A DNA stretch of 64,000 nt from Pachypanchax playfairii. Its lineage: Eukaryota; Chordata; Actinopteri; Cyprinodontiformes; Aplocheilidae. The DNA lies in contig SSNP01000151.1 of assembly GCA_006937955.1 (NCBI GenBank), positions 491,270-555,269 of the forward strand, in the 5' to 3' direction. The position numbers and the translations under genes are program-made. Shown piece after piece: positions 31,986-43,056 of the stretch. The notes below the pieces were generated by a model. It was not told the DNA's origin. It searched no databases and saw only the letters and a program-made list of their open reading frames with translations. Numbering within the stretch: position 1 is the stretch's first letter; each line of letters opens with the position of its first letter.

Positions 31986-32970
31986 CTGATGGAAGTGAAG
32001 GTTTAAATTTCCTCTTTCTCTCTCTTCACTCTGCTCCTGCTCTGCATCCACGTCTTCTTCTTTTGAGCTCATCAGGGATCCAGAGTTTCAATTTGAGGAT
32101 TATTTCAGCCTTAGAAATGTCAGTTAGTTGCTCTTTCTTGTAAACAAGTCTCTTGTTGCCATGGTTACGCATCATAACAAGTGGCAAAAAAGTGACAAAT
32201 CAAGCAAAAAACTCAATCAGCACAGCACCCAAATCAGAAGGAAAGTATTTAGAAAATATTTCCAGAAGAAAAAACTAGCAAGAAATACTTAAAAAGAACA
32301 AAAAAATCAAAACAACAACAACAATGGCGGATATACGTGTGTTTTTGTACTTTGCACTCTGTCTGTGGTTCATTTTTGTTGGTTTGATTTTTGGTTCTTG
32401 TGGAGGAAGTCACCATTGTCCAAAGTCAATTGTATTTTAAAATAAAATATCTGTATGGTTGCTGGGAGTTTTTTTTTAAAGCCTTTTGCGGGAGCGCTTC
32501 TGAATCACACCACGTGAACACCACACACAGCCGGGCCAATCAGGGGCTTCCACTACGTAGGTAGTCGTGTCACTGGTAGCAGTTTACTGGCCGCTTCAGA
32601 CCACCGAGGAGGTGGTCTGAAAAAAGAGGGTTGGCGCGGAATGACGCAGTTAAGACCTGAGAAAGGTCAAGGCATTGTTTTTGTCATGAAGGGCATCAAT
32701 AACTTCAAAGACCAAATCAATTATAGATGCCAAGATCTAAATCAGGGGCCTGAAGATAATCGAATAAAGTTTTGGTGAGACTGAATATGCCCTCCAGCAT
32801 ACAGATACACATCAATCAACCCAATCTGGGATTTTTCTTGAGTAGCCCTATGATCATTTGTCTTATTGCTACCATCCTCAAGAGTTGCTAAAATGGCAGT
32901 TTAGTCTGTCAGCATAACAGTGGATGTAAAGAACTTGTGGGGACTTTTTACTGAAACATTTCCTAAACAT

Positions 32971-33672
32971 TAGCTATGTTTACATGCTCCAAATTTCCCC
33001 AATCTGATTAAAATCTTGGTCGATCAGAATTCCCAAATCCCTGTTTACATGGACACTAACTGAAATGATCTGATCATGCCATGAGTACACATGCACCAAG
33101 CACTCAATCAGGTTAAATGAGTTGAGCATGCGCACAGCGAGTTGTCTTTCCGGGGCAGGAAAAAAAAAAAACTCTGTCCTTTCTGCACGTCTTTCCCGCC
33201 CCATCGTGTGCTCGAGCTGACTCACGTTTTCCCCAATATGGACCTTCTGCTGATTACCTTTATGTTTGGGTTTTTACTGCTCGCATTAACCAAGCTAGAG
33301 GCTGAATACATATTGCTACTGCTCCTCCGCCACAGGAGAGGAGAGCAGGATGACAGGATGACTGCACCAGCAGACCCCTTCTGTTTACCTCCCGCCATGT
33401 TTTCTACTTGGGTCTGCGAAAGCGGAAAGACGTCACACTGAAGTTGTACGCATGCGCAGTGGGCTTTTTTCACCCCTTTATTCCGAATGGGTGTGTACAT
33501 GCACGTCTATCTGAATGAAGATCGGACAAAACCACCCCTCTCGATCGGAAGTAAATTTCATTCTGATCAGGCTGCATCAGATCAAAACATTCTGATTGAC
33601 ATGTTTACATGACGTCTTTTTTTTCCGATTGGGCGTTTATTCTGATTAAATGTGCCCATGTAAACGTAGCTA
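32971..33672. mobile_element. TIR element with TAGCTA...GTTTACATG ends, copy 1
   Basis: The left end TAGCTATGTTTACATG and the right end CATGTAAACGTAGCTA are inverted repeats, with about 700 bp between. The flanks CAT and ATG extend the palindrome. Further subterminal inverted similarity includes CCAATCTGATTAAAATC and TCTGATTAAATGTG. It contains the small ORF at 33238. The superfamily is unknown. Confidence 0.75.
33238..33441 (+). CDS. Small hydrophobic ORF inside the TAGCTA element
   Basis: The frame reads MDLLLITFMFGFLLLALTKL, EAEYILLLLLRHRRGEQDDR, then MTAPADPFCLPPAMFSTW. A strongly hydrophobic or coiled N-terminus is followed by a basic RHRRGEQDDR patch. The same frame is kept at 35737, 43325 and 46002. 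Those four copies represent only two independent insertions, because the loci are duplicated in the assembly. It resembles in style the short N-terminal part of some fish Harbinger-type proteins, but I do not recognise the family and no catalytic domain is present. Confidence 0.3.
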   Translation: MDLLLITFMFGFLLLALTKLEAEYILLLLLRHRRGEQDDRMTAPADPFCLPPAMFSTWVCESGKTSH

Positions 33673-33972
33673 ATGACAACAATATGTAACTCATTCACCA
33701 ACCCCCTGAGCCAATTCTGCTAAACTACAAGCTTTACATTCAAAATGCTGTTCTTAAACACACTTTTTTCAAAAAATTACACACAATTCTCTGCTTTTGG
33801 CACAATTTTCATGCAGAAAATATCTTGTTTTCACAAGGAACACGCTGCCATTCAAATACACATTCTGACTCATCACAAGGTCAAACACCTATCACACAGT
33901 TTTACAATTTGCAATCAGAGCTTTAGCATAAAAGGGCAACAAGTGAGCTCTTCTGTTTTTGCGCAATGGATG
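33673..33972. repeat. Overhang present only left of the N at 33973
   Basis: These 300 bp follow the TAGCTA element in copy 1 but not in copy 2. The AAACACACTTTTTTC... and CACAAGGAACACGCTGCC text resembles termini of the IS630/Tc1-type element whose transposase fragment lies at 36300, but the assignment is tentative. Confidence 0.35.
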
Positions 33973-33973
33973 N

Positions 33974-36170
33974 GGATATACGTGTGTTTTTGTACTTTGC
34001 ACTCTGTCTGTGGTTCATTTTTGTTGGTTTGATTTTTGGTTCTTGTGGAGGAAGTCACCATTGTCCAAAGTCAATTGTATTTTAAAATAAAATATCTGTA
34101 TGGTTGCTGGGAGTTTTTTTTTAAAGCCTTTTGCGGGAGCGCTTCTGAATCACACCACGTGAACACCACACACAGCCGGGCCAATCAGGGGCTTCCACTA
34201 CGTAGGTAGTCGTGTCACTGGTAGCAGTTTACTGGCCGCTTCAGACCACCGAGGAGGTGGTCTGAAAAAAGAGGCTGGGTTGGCGCGGAATGATGCAGTT
34301 AAGACCTGAGAAAGGCGGTGGAAAAGGGTCCGCAGGGGGCTAAAGTGAACCGAGCCGCACCGTGTTCTGTCGGTGGAAAAGCGGCAAGAGTGTCTGGATG
34401 ACATCAGCTGAGAAAGATCTATAGCACCAGCAAACTATGGGTGGTGATGATAATGTCCTTATTTAGTTTTTTCTTCCCAATAAGTTGATTTTCCTGGTGA
34501 AGTTCTGCATCAAAGTTTTCTTCCAATACTCCACAGTGTTTAGCTAGGAGTAAAAGGCTATTTGGTCCATGAACGGCTTGTTGTTGGGGATAACAACTGC
34601 TGCTACTTTCAAAATTTGACACCTTTCAGATCAAAATGGCCGTTTAACCCTATAATGCCCCTTGTATCATATTTGCTACATAGTTTTGATCATTTCTAAC
34701 ATGGTTGTTCCCAGTAAATGATCTACTTGCCTTTTATTTCAGGTTAAATCATCATTATTATATGGATGAATGCATTATTATTAACTCATTTTTTTATATT
34801 ACAATTAAACCGTAAAAACAGCCAATGTAATAAATGTGTCACAAAAAATATATTATAAATACAGCAAAAAACATTTGTGAATTTTGTTCTAAGGATTCGT
34901 AAACATCCCAGTTCCAAATAATCTGAATTTTCTGGTTATTTTTTAATAAGTTGGGTCTTACAGGGTTAATTAATTAATGAATCAGTTGATTAATGGGAAC
35001 AAGCTGTGAGTTCAGTAGTCTTCTGAGGTTTCCAGTGGCTCTTTTAGTCTTGTTTAGCACAACAAAGTCCTGCATGTGGTGGGGACATACTTTTCTCTTG
35101 ACCTGTGCACCATTACATGTTAATGCCAACTGCCTCTTACATGTCACTGGCACAGTCCAAGTTTTCATTCCATGGTTCAGCATTGTTTTTGTCATGAAGG
35201 GCATCAATAACTTCAAAGACCAAATCAATTATAGATGCCAAGATCTAAATCAGGGGCCTGAAGATAATCGAATAAAGTTTTGGTGAGACTGAATATGCCC
35301 TCCAGCATACAGATACACTTCAATCAACCCAATCTGGGATTTATCTTGAGTAGCCCTATGATCATTTGTCTGATTGCTACCATCCTCAAGAGTTGCTAAG
35401 ATGGCAGTTTAGTCTGTCAGCATAACAGTGGATGTAAAGAACTTGTGGGGACTTTTTACTGAAACATTTCCTAAACATTAGCTATGTTTACATGCGCCAA
35501 ATTTCCCCAATCTGATTAAAATCTTGGTTGATCGGAATTCCCAAATCCCTGTTTACATGGACACTAACTGAAATGATCTGAGTACACATGCACCAAGCAC
35601 TCAATCAGGTTAAATGAGTTGAGCATGCGCACAGCGAGTTGTCTTTCCGGGGCAGGAAAAAAAAAAAAACTCTGTCCTTTCTGCACGTCTTTCCCGCCCC
35701 ATCGTGTGCTCGAGCTGACTCACGTTTTCCCCAATATGGACCTTCTGCTGATTACCTTTATGTTTGGGTTTTTACTGGTCGCATTAACCAAGCTAGCGGC
35801 TAAATACATATTGCTACTGCTCCTCCACCACAGGAGAGGAGAGCAGGATGACAGGATGACGGCGCCAGCAGACCCCTTCTGTTTACCTCCCGCCATGTTT
35901 TCTACTTGGGTCTGCGAAAGCGGAAAGACGTCACACTGAAGTTGTACGCATGCGCAGTGGACTTTTTTCACCCCTTTAGTCCGAATGGGTGTATACATGC
36001 ACGTCTATCTGAATGAAGATCGGACAAAACCATCCCTCTCGATCGGAAGTAAATTTCATTCTGATCAGGCTGCATCGGATCAAAACATTCTGATTGACAT
36101 GTTTACATGACGTATTTTTGTTCTGATTGGGCGTTTATTCTGATTAAATGTGCCCATGTAAACGTAGCTA
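33974..36170. repeat. Segment B, second copy (2.2 kb)
   Basis: See 32329. It starts right after the single N with GGATATACGTGTG. It contains the right terminus of the CTTTTCCACCGAC element and about 0.8 kb of unclassified sequence absent from the first copy. Confidence 0.88.
35479..36170. mobile_element. TAGCTA element, copy 2 (allele of copy 1)
   Basis: This is the same insertion as copy 1 judged by its left flank (CCTAAACATTAGCTA). The right flank differs: CTGATTCTC here, ATGACAAC in copy 1. The ORF beginning MDLLLITFMF is intact here too. Confidence 0.75.
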
Positions 36171-36289
36171 CTGATTCTCATGTGGCTTTCTAATAAACCC
36201 CAGTGAGATTTAGGATTGATGTTCTGGATAAACCCCACATCCCTGTTAAGAACATAAACATGCTGGTAAAAGAACAGAGGTGGTGTCTG

Positions 36290-36545
36290 CTTCAATGTAC
36301 CAGTCCAGACATTGAAAACAGAAGCAGAGCCAGAGGAGTGAGAGAAAGAGGAAGAGGATGGGGAGGACGAGGAGGAGAAGGAGGATGAGAAAGGCCAACG
36401 ACCGTAATTTGGGTTGAAATCCGGGTCACTTTGGTTGATCCTGATATCAACCATGGTCTAACAATGAGGAAGGCTGGGCAAAGAATAAAGCCAAATTTGA
36501 ATAGGTACACTGTAGCCTCCATCATCCGGACTTTATGAAATGAGA
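36290..36545 (+). pseudogene. IS630/Tc1-type transposase N-terminal fragment
   Basis: An Arg/Glu/Gly-rich leader (NRSRARGVRERGRGWGGRGG) is followed, after a stop or shift, by EIRVTLVDPDINHGLTMRKA, GQRIKPNLNRYTVASIIRTL, a stop codon and NENR. This is a paired helix-turn-helix DNA-binding region (usual form EIR..VVDHV..HG.TMREAGQRVQPN..R.TV.SIIRTF..ENR). The DDE domain is absent. AT-rich sequence to about 37130 resembles the 3' part of the same element family. Confidence 0.75.
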
Positions 36546-37131
36546 ATAGGTAAGAAATCTACTCTCACTAGAAAATTGCAGTACTGCATATCAATACAGT
36601 ACTCAAGGAATACCATAGTACATTATTGCATCTGGACTGTTCTGTAGGACAGTAAAAATACTGTAAAGTATGTTTTAAGTATACCTACTTTGTATTCATA
36701 CTATTTTACAATTGCTTTTGCAGAACTGAAAGATTACCAACAAGAGGAGGTCGGGAAAAATCAAATAAAAGTTTACAGTGTATTTGTGTGTTCTGAGTGT
36801 AAAAACAATATTCTCTAATATTTTACAACATATTTATGTATATACTATTTGTAGTAAGTGTAACACTGAACTGTCTTTTGTTTTCCATTTATCATAGTGT
36901 TTTAGACTGAGCACGTGTTCAGTTGGTTCTTATAAATATCTATTCATATGATGGTTTGTGCGTGTCATTTGACAACAAAATCTCATTTTGAGAGGAAATA
37001 ACATCGTTTTGAATGTGAAGTTTCCTTTTGCAGGATAACTGAGGGGTTTTGCACATTGTGTGTGTTATTTTGGGTTTGTGTGTAGAGTTCTGAGAATATG
37101 AGAAAAATCGAGAAAAACTGTAATACAGTAT

Positions 37132-37734
37132 TTAAAGAGAACATTTCATACAAATTTCAGGACTTTGTGGTTATTTCTTAAGTATTAACCAGTAATATGA
37201 AACATTTTATATCTAAAAAAACGTCAGGAAATACTGATTAACAGACCTTTCAATCTGTCTGAATCAAAATTCGTCTGGTTCCGTCAGGCTTCATCAGCAG
37301 CTCGCTCATATTCATTATTCAAATTTGCTGGACTCAGATTGGCTAACAAACTAGCCTATGAGAGCAAGGTATACTGTTTCCTGCTCCGTTGCGCACGGTA
37401 ACATCAGACATTCTCTCTTCCTGTTTGCTAAGTCTTATGCTAACAGCTTTTAGCCAGCAGCATGCTAGGCGTGGTTTCAACTGCAGGAGCTGTTGAATAC
37501 TAACAAGCACAGGAGTTGTGATGAAACAAGTACCGGCTGTTCAAATTTAGGAGAACTTGGGTGTAATCGCCACCTGCGTAGTTTGAGAGATAAAAACTGA
37601 AAGAGAAGTGTTTCACCTGTTTTCACACCCACTATGAAGGTAAGAACACCTGTGGAGCTAAAATATTCAACAGAAACCTCATAAAAAATGTCCTGACAAA
37701 AAAGTCCTGAAATTCGTATGAAATGGCCCTTTAA
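37132..37734. mobile_element. TTAA-flanked MITE, longest copy
   Basis: It is bordered by TTAA on both sides (37132-37135 and 37731-37734). The inverted ends extend about 40 bp: AGAGAACATTTCATACAAAT on the left and ATTCGTATGAAATGGCCCT on the right, followed inward by CAGGACTTT/AAAGTCCTG. It is the best copy for defining the termini of this family. Confidence 0.88.
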
Positions 37735-39464
37735 GGAATAAGCCTCGGACTGCCTTAGACTGGCCATAATAAAAGACCACTGTAAAATTTGTTCTCCACA
37801 AATTTTACTGTCCCTCGATGAAGCACTCAACAGCAAATAGATGACTTTGTTCTTACCTGTGAGTTTAACACCTGGGTGTCAAGTGGAAGTTTGTGTGATT
37901 TCTTTAAACATCTGCTCAAGAGGTTTAAGTTACAGGATCAAATGGATGAACATCAGAGACAGATTTAGAGAATTAACTCATCACAAAATTCTGGATTCCC
38001 GACACATAATTCTGTGAATTAAATCAATATGGTTGCAAGCTAAATAATTAGAGGAGATGGAGGTAGAAAAAGTTCTGATGATTACACTCTTACATTGTTT
38101 TTAGTAATGTAAGTTTTCCTCTGGATCGAGCTCCAGAGCTTTAGAAGGAAGATAAAATCAACTGGCATTTCTGATTCCACATTGTCTTGACTATCTTTTG
38201 GTGTTTGTTGCATGTACCATTATTTTCTCTCTTGCAGTGATCAAAATCTGCAGGTTCCCTATTTTTTCTTTTCTGGATCAATCACCTGGACTACTTATTG
38301 TGAAGATACATGCAGATATTTTAAAAACGGCTCCAGACAGTGATTCAGATCACCCCCAAAACCTACTCACTTCTCCTTTGGGCCATTTTTGACCGTTCCT
38401 GAAATTTTCATCAAAATCCATCCAGAACCTTTTGAGTTATCTTGCTAAAAGTCAGACAAACTAACAAACAAAGGTGAAAACATGACCTGCTGGCAGAAGT
38501 AATCATAAACACATTATCAATCAAACCCCTATAGATGTTAAATGTTCATATTTTTCTGTCCATGCTATAAATGCACCTCTTTTTGTGTTATTTTGATAGT
38601 TAATGATGGAGTTGCTTTCAATTAGGGATTCATATGAAATAACATATCAGATAGATACCAGCTTCACTTTCTTACAGACATTTGAGAGCTAAATTAAGAT
38701 ACTGCTAATGCAATCATTTCCTGCTGCTGCAGCTTTAGATTAAGAGCAATCAGCATCATGAGACACCAGCCCAGCATTTACAAAGTCTGTGGTAGACATG
38801 TGAGTCAATTTACAAGACATTGCTCCCAGGCAATGGCATGACAACTACATGCTGCTGCACAGTAAAACTAATGCTAGAAAATTATGTTAAATGGTCAAAG
38901 AAAAATGTTCAGTTAAATCTTATTTTATTGCCTTTATATTTTATGAATTCTACTCATCTTTTAACATTTTGTTTGACTGAAGTGTAAAAACACTTTGGCA
39001 CTTTCAAGCTAAAACAATGAGCTCATCTTCTAAACCAAAAGTAATCTGGTTACCTTGCACCACTCTGAATCTATTAAGAAATACTCTGAAACTGCAAGAT
39101 TAAAAATGATTAAAGATGGAGAGAGAGAGAGGAAAATTTAGGAGTTTGATATCTTTCTGATGTGATGTCATGTTACTTTTTTCCATCCCGCCATGTCGTC
39201 ATCTTGTTTTGTCTTTCCTGATTACACACACCTGCTCACTGCTGATTAAGTTTGGTTGATATCTAAAATTTTTCCCAACCGATGTTCGTTGTTCTAACAA
39301 ATGATGATGGGCGATATTTTTGTGCGGGTGACGTGTGACTTTTTGTGCACATAGCAATGTAAACGCACATGGACTGATTTGCTCAGTTAAAGAACGAAAA
39401 TTCCAAAATGGAGGATCTAGTTTCCAAAAAAAAAAAAAGTTTCTTATTTGGGATTACTTTGGCT
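37735..39464. other. No gene seen; one dispersed repeat fragment
   Basis: The 38340-38500 part (TTCATCAAAATCCATCCAGA, then TTTTGAGTTATCTTGC and CAGACAAACTAACAAAC) is a very common teleost repeat whose class I do not recall. The 38640-38840 part has a conserved-element look (TAATGCAATCATTTCC, TAGATTAAGAGCAATCAG) but no proof. Confidence 0.4.
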
Positions 39465-39782
39465 TTAAAGGTAATAAAGACGATTTTGCCTTGAATGAGA
39501 ACGGTTGTTTTTTGTTTTTCGAGTAGTGCGCATGTGTAGTAGCCCCCCCCCCCCTTCCCTCAATGGCAGAAACACCTCCATTAGAAATTTGCGAAGAAAT
39601 CCCCCTTTGTTTGTTTACTCTCAGCATCGCTGAAGTTTTTTCTGAATTACTACAACTGTATTTCTTCAAACATGTTGGGATCATCAATGGTAAAGAGCTG
39701 TTTGTTACTTTTAGCAGTACAGGCATGATTGACAAGCTAGTAGCCAATAGATAACGAATCCGGTCTGCTTTATTTCAAGCCA
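39465..39782 (+). repeat. Dispersed repeat, partner of 28035-28360
   Basis: It matches the 28.0-28.4 kb copy in reverse orientation. It includes a poly-C run at about 39542-39553 and the motif TAGTAGCCAATAGATAACGA at 39738. No target duplication or protein was recognised. Confidence 0.7.
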
Positions 39783-40221
39783 TAGAAATGTCCATTAGCT
39801 GCTCTTTCTTGTATTTATTGGCAAAAAGGTAACAACTTAGGCAAAAATTGTTCAATCTGCACAAAATCTAAACCTAGAATATAAAGTAATAAGAAGAGTA
39901 ATGTGAATATGCATAAATAGACTTTAAACCATAACAGACTTATGAAACAGACGTGGAGGAGGCTGGGGACAGAGCAGGCAAAGACAAGGAAAGGAGGTAC
40001 AACAAGGTCTGTACACTCCATGAGACAAACTATTAACTAGACAGTGCAGTGTAGCAAAATTTTACAACTATCTGGCACTGGATTATTGGGCTCTTAATAC
40101 TAATAAAGGGGCACAGACAGGTGCAAATCATTAACTATGAGCAGGTGTGAACGATCATGACAGTTTCAGTTTTCAAGGATTTAACTGGCAGTGTCATGTT
40201 TATGATTATGAGTCTGCCATN

Positions 40222-40756
40222 AAAAAATCTGTATGCCATTTCACTGCATGGTGTAGGCTGTAAACTAACCATTTAACAACAACAGTAAAGAACTTTTAAC
40301 ACAACCCTCAGGATATTGACCTCGCCATGTTGAAAGGTTATCTCATCTCAGCACTGCCTGAGCTGACAAGTCGGGTATCATAACATTTTTTTCTGTTTTC
40401 CGGTGGAAAATAAAACGTGAGTAGGGTTCATGTGCGATTTCAACGTCAATATTTGGTATTTATCATAATTACGATACGACCTGAAGGCAGCATAAGTTGT
40501 TTGTGGACGCCATGCTGCCACAGCAAAGATTATCCAGCAGAAGAAGAAGTGGGGACCCATGAAGACCAGCTAACAGTTAAGAGGAAAATGCTCAAATCGA
40601 CACACACGTATGTATATGTGTGTGTCTGTGTATATAGATATAGTACTGGTACTTGTCATTCTCAACTGTGTTAGTTGTCATTTTCAGTTGACCCCCCAGA
40701 GATATCCTTGGCCCCCCCATGGCCCCCCCAACGATAAAAGTCTAGCTCCGCCACTG
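40222..40756. mobile_element. hAT element with its left end missing at a single N
   Basis: The right terminus CTAGCTCCGCCACTG is the reverse complement of a CAGTGGCGGAGCTAG hAT end. It is followed by TCTGCCAT (40757-40764). The same 8 bp occur at 40213-40220, directly before the N at 40221. The duplication shows that the insertion began at the N, yet the expected CAGTGGCGG start is absent. The assembly has therefore dropped the left end of the element. Confidence 0.85.
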
Positions 40757-40814
40757 TCTGCCATGTCTACCTTTTCCCTTCCTGCCATTTTGTAATCCTG
40801 TTAGCCATTAGCTT

Positions 40815-41814
40815 GTCTACCCCAATGAGTTTATATTAGTAGAGGGGACATGCCAGGCTTTTTAACATTGGCCAATATGGTTGAAGTTGGCCACCATTTT
40901 GAAAAAGGCAGGAAACAATGACAGATGGCTTGGGAGGGTCAGTAAAATCACCATAACGTGTTTATTTTTTAACATATATACACACATCTATATTTTATAC
41001 ATATATATGCAGACGCACATACTTATATATAAAAATATATGTACATACACATATTTTATACATGTGTATATGTATAAATATGTGTGTGTGTATGTATGTA
41101 TGTATGTATGTATGTATGTCTCCCTCTAGCACCTAATAAATAAATAACAAAGAATACAACATACACACATACCTATCTGTCTGTCTGTCTGTCTGTCTAT
41201 CTAATATGTTATATAATTAATATGATATATTTTGTGTGTGTGTCTATATGAATGTGTCATCTCTTGGAAATCTGTACAGTACATACACACAGACATTATT
41301 GTTTTGTCTCATGACATGGCATAATCAATATCACATCAATAATATTGGTGGCATCATTAGTTTTGCTACACAGTCTACAGATTGTTTGACATAACTTACA
41401 GTCATATACATAGACTAAACTGGTGACTTTAAAAAAAACCATTTTGATAGATTACTCTGCCAGAAAATTTGAAAAATGGGGAAAATTCTAATGATAACAT
41501 TGACTTTGAATAAGTTAGGTTTGTAGTAGTTGTAATAAATTGTTGTAACATTGCTACAAGATTAGTCTAAATTTCCAATACACTGATAATAAATTCACTA
41601 AAACCCTCTTAAAATATATGCTACAAGTTATCTTTTAGTAGATAACACTAATAACTTACTTGTGAAATGTCACATTTTTAGTTTTTTTATATTGATTGGT
41701 GCAATTATACACAGTTGTGAGCCGGCATTTCGCCTTTTTCAAAATGGCAGCCTACTTCGGCCACTTTCTGCAATGGGATGTCCCCTCTATTAATATAAAC
41801 TCATTGGTCTACCC
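40815..41814. mobile_element. 1.0-kb MITE with about 95-bp inverted ends
   Basis: The left arm (40815-40910) reads GTCTACCCCAATGAGTTTAT then AGAGGGGACATGCC and CCATTTTGAAAAAGGC. The reverse complement of the right arm (about 41720-41814) reads GGGTAGACCAATGAGTTTAT then AGAGGGGACATCCC and CCATTTTGAAAAAGGC. The interior is AT-rich and carries microsatellites. No transposase. A second allele of the right arm is at 44165-44269. Confidence 0.75.
41084..41206. repeat. Microsatellites (GTAT)n and (CTGT)n
   Basis: GTATGTAT units run from about 41089 to 41120, and CTGT units from about 41178 to 41199, within TA-rich sequence. Such tracts lie inside the 40815-41814 MITE. Confidence 0.9.
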
Positions 41815-42445
41815 AGTCAGAGCAAGGGCAACCAACTGTTTTTAGCTAAAGCATCCCATACTTTGTTCTAAAATAGTTTGCCCCATATTCAAAATCAATT
41901 TTCCATGTTTTGACTTCTACTTACAATCCAGTGACCACAAGATGACACTATTATAGATTTTATACTTGATGTGCACACAACTGCATCAGCAGTACTCATT
42001 CAGCTCCATGATGTAATGCACCTGCTAGAGAAGCTGCTATTCAGATTGTCTACTGAGTATTATTAAAAGTTGTGAGTGGCAAGATCAAATTATTTTGTAT
42101 GGAGGATTTTCTCTCTAATGATGACCATGAAGTGGTCAGGCTTAAAGAGACCATTTCATACATAATCATGACAACCCAAAATGGTGCCCGCTGCTCTGCC
42201 AGCTATTGGCTGGTCGATGTAAACAAAATGCCAATGTCGTGCTCATCAAAATTAATATTTTATAATATTTTACTTCAAGTATAATTTTTAAAGGGAATAG
42301 TGTATTTTCATTCTACAACCCTCTAAACACCCCGTGGAGGCATTATTTCTATTTTAAATATTGCTTTTTATTAAAATATTAAATATCTCACCTTTAATTC
42401 TGGTTGTGGGAAAAAAAACTAATGGCTTTTTTGAACAATTTAGAT

Positions 42446-42671
42446 CAGGCATCTCCAACCCTGGTCCTCGAGAGCTACTGTCCAGAATGTTTTAGATGCA
42501 TCCCTGCTCCAACACAGCTGAATCAAATGAATGACTCATTAGCAGGCGTTTGCTAAACTTGATGGCTTGCTGAAGAGGTAAGTCAGTTAATTGATTCAGC
42601 TGTGTTGGAGCAGGGATGCATCTAAAACATTCTGGACAGTAGCTCTTGAGGACCAGGGTTTGAGATGCCTG
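42446..42671. mobile_element. hAT MITE, 226 bp, near-perfect hairpin
   Basis: It begins CAGGCATCTCCAACCCTGG and ends CCAGGGTTTGAGATGCCTG, with about 90-bp inverted arms. It is flanked by ATTTAGAT (42438-42445) and ATTCAGAT (42672-42679), 7 of 8 identical. The same insertion is seen in segment C copy 2 at 45120. Confidence 0.88.
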
Positions 42672-43056
42672 ATTCAGATGAAGGAAAAACAAAGAAAAGG
42701 TTGTCTGTTTTCCCCCTCAGTTTTTTTTCTCACTGAGAATGTCCTCTTTATTTATATATTCGTCCATGTTGCTTCATGTTCTAGATTTTGATGAGTTATA
42801 GATTAAATAGAATGCTTTCTTCTGATCATTTTAATGTAAAAAAAATAAGATAATTAATATGATAATTAATCTCAAAATTACATTTCGAAGTTTTTCTGCA
42901 TTCAAATCACCGTGATTCAGTAACAAATGCAAAAATGAGTCTATAAAAAGACTGCATTTGTTACGTAGAAAAGGCACTGGGCGAGCCACAAGCTCCTGCT
43001 CTTCTAGCTGTAAGCTAGCAGTAGTGCTAACATAAAGAAAAATCTCTCAGCAACAG

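Larger units (their letters stand above)
32329..33672. repeat. Segment B, first copy (1.34 kb)
   Basis: This segment recurs after the N at 33973 as 33974-36170. The second copy has an additional 0.86 kb (about 34317-35175). The alignment resumes at CATTGTTTTTGTCATGAAGG and runs to the right end TAGCTA of the TIR element. Beyond that point the flanks differ. Confidence 0.88.
30494..34385. mobile_element. TIR element with CTTTTCCACCGAC ends, heavily interrupted
   Basis: The left end GCCCCTTTTCCACCGACA (30494) and the right end TGTCGGTGGAAAAGCGGC (to 34385) are inverted repeats. A second left end, at about 31153, is the duplicated copy. The interior holds an inserted LINE. The element is known to me as a common fish terminal-repeat type, but I cannot assign it to a superfamily, and I found no clear target duplication. 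Confidence 0.5.

Noticed and set aside
36203..36388. Arg/Glu/Gly-rich protein resembling an RNA-binding RGG region
   Set aside because: Its downstream residues match an IS630/Tc1-type transposase N-terminus, so it is the leader of a broken transposase.
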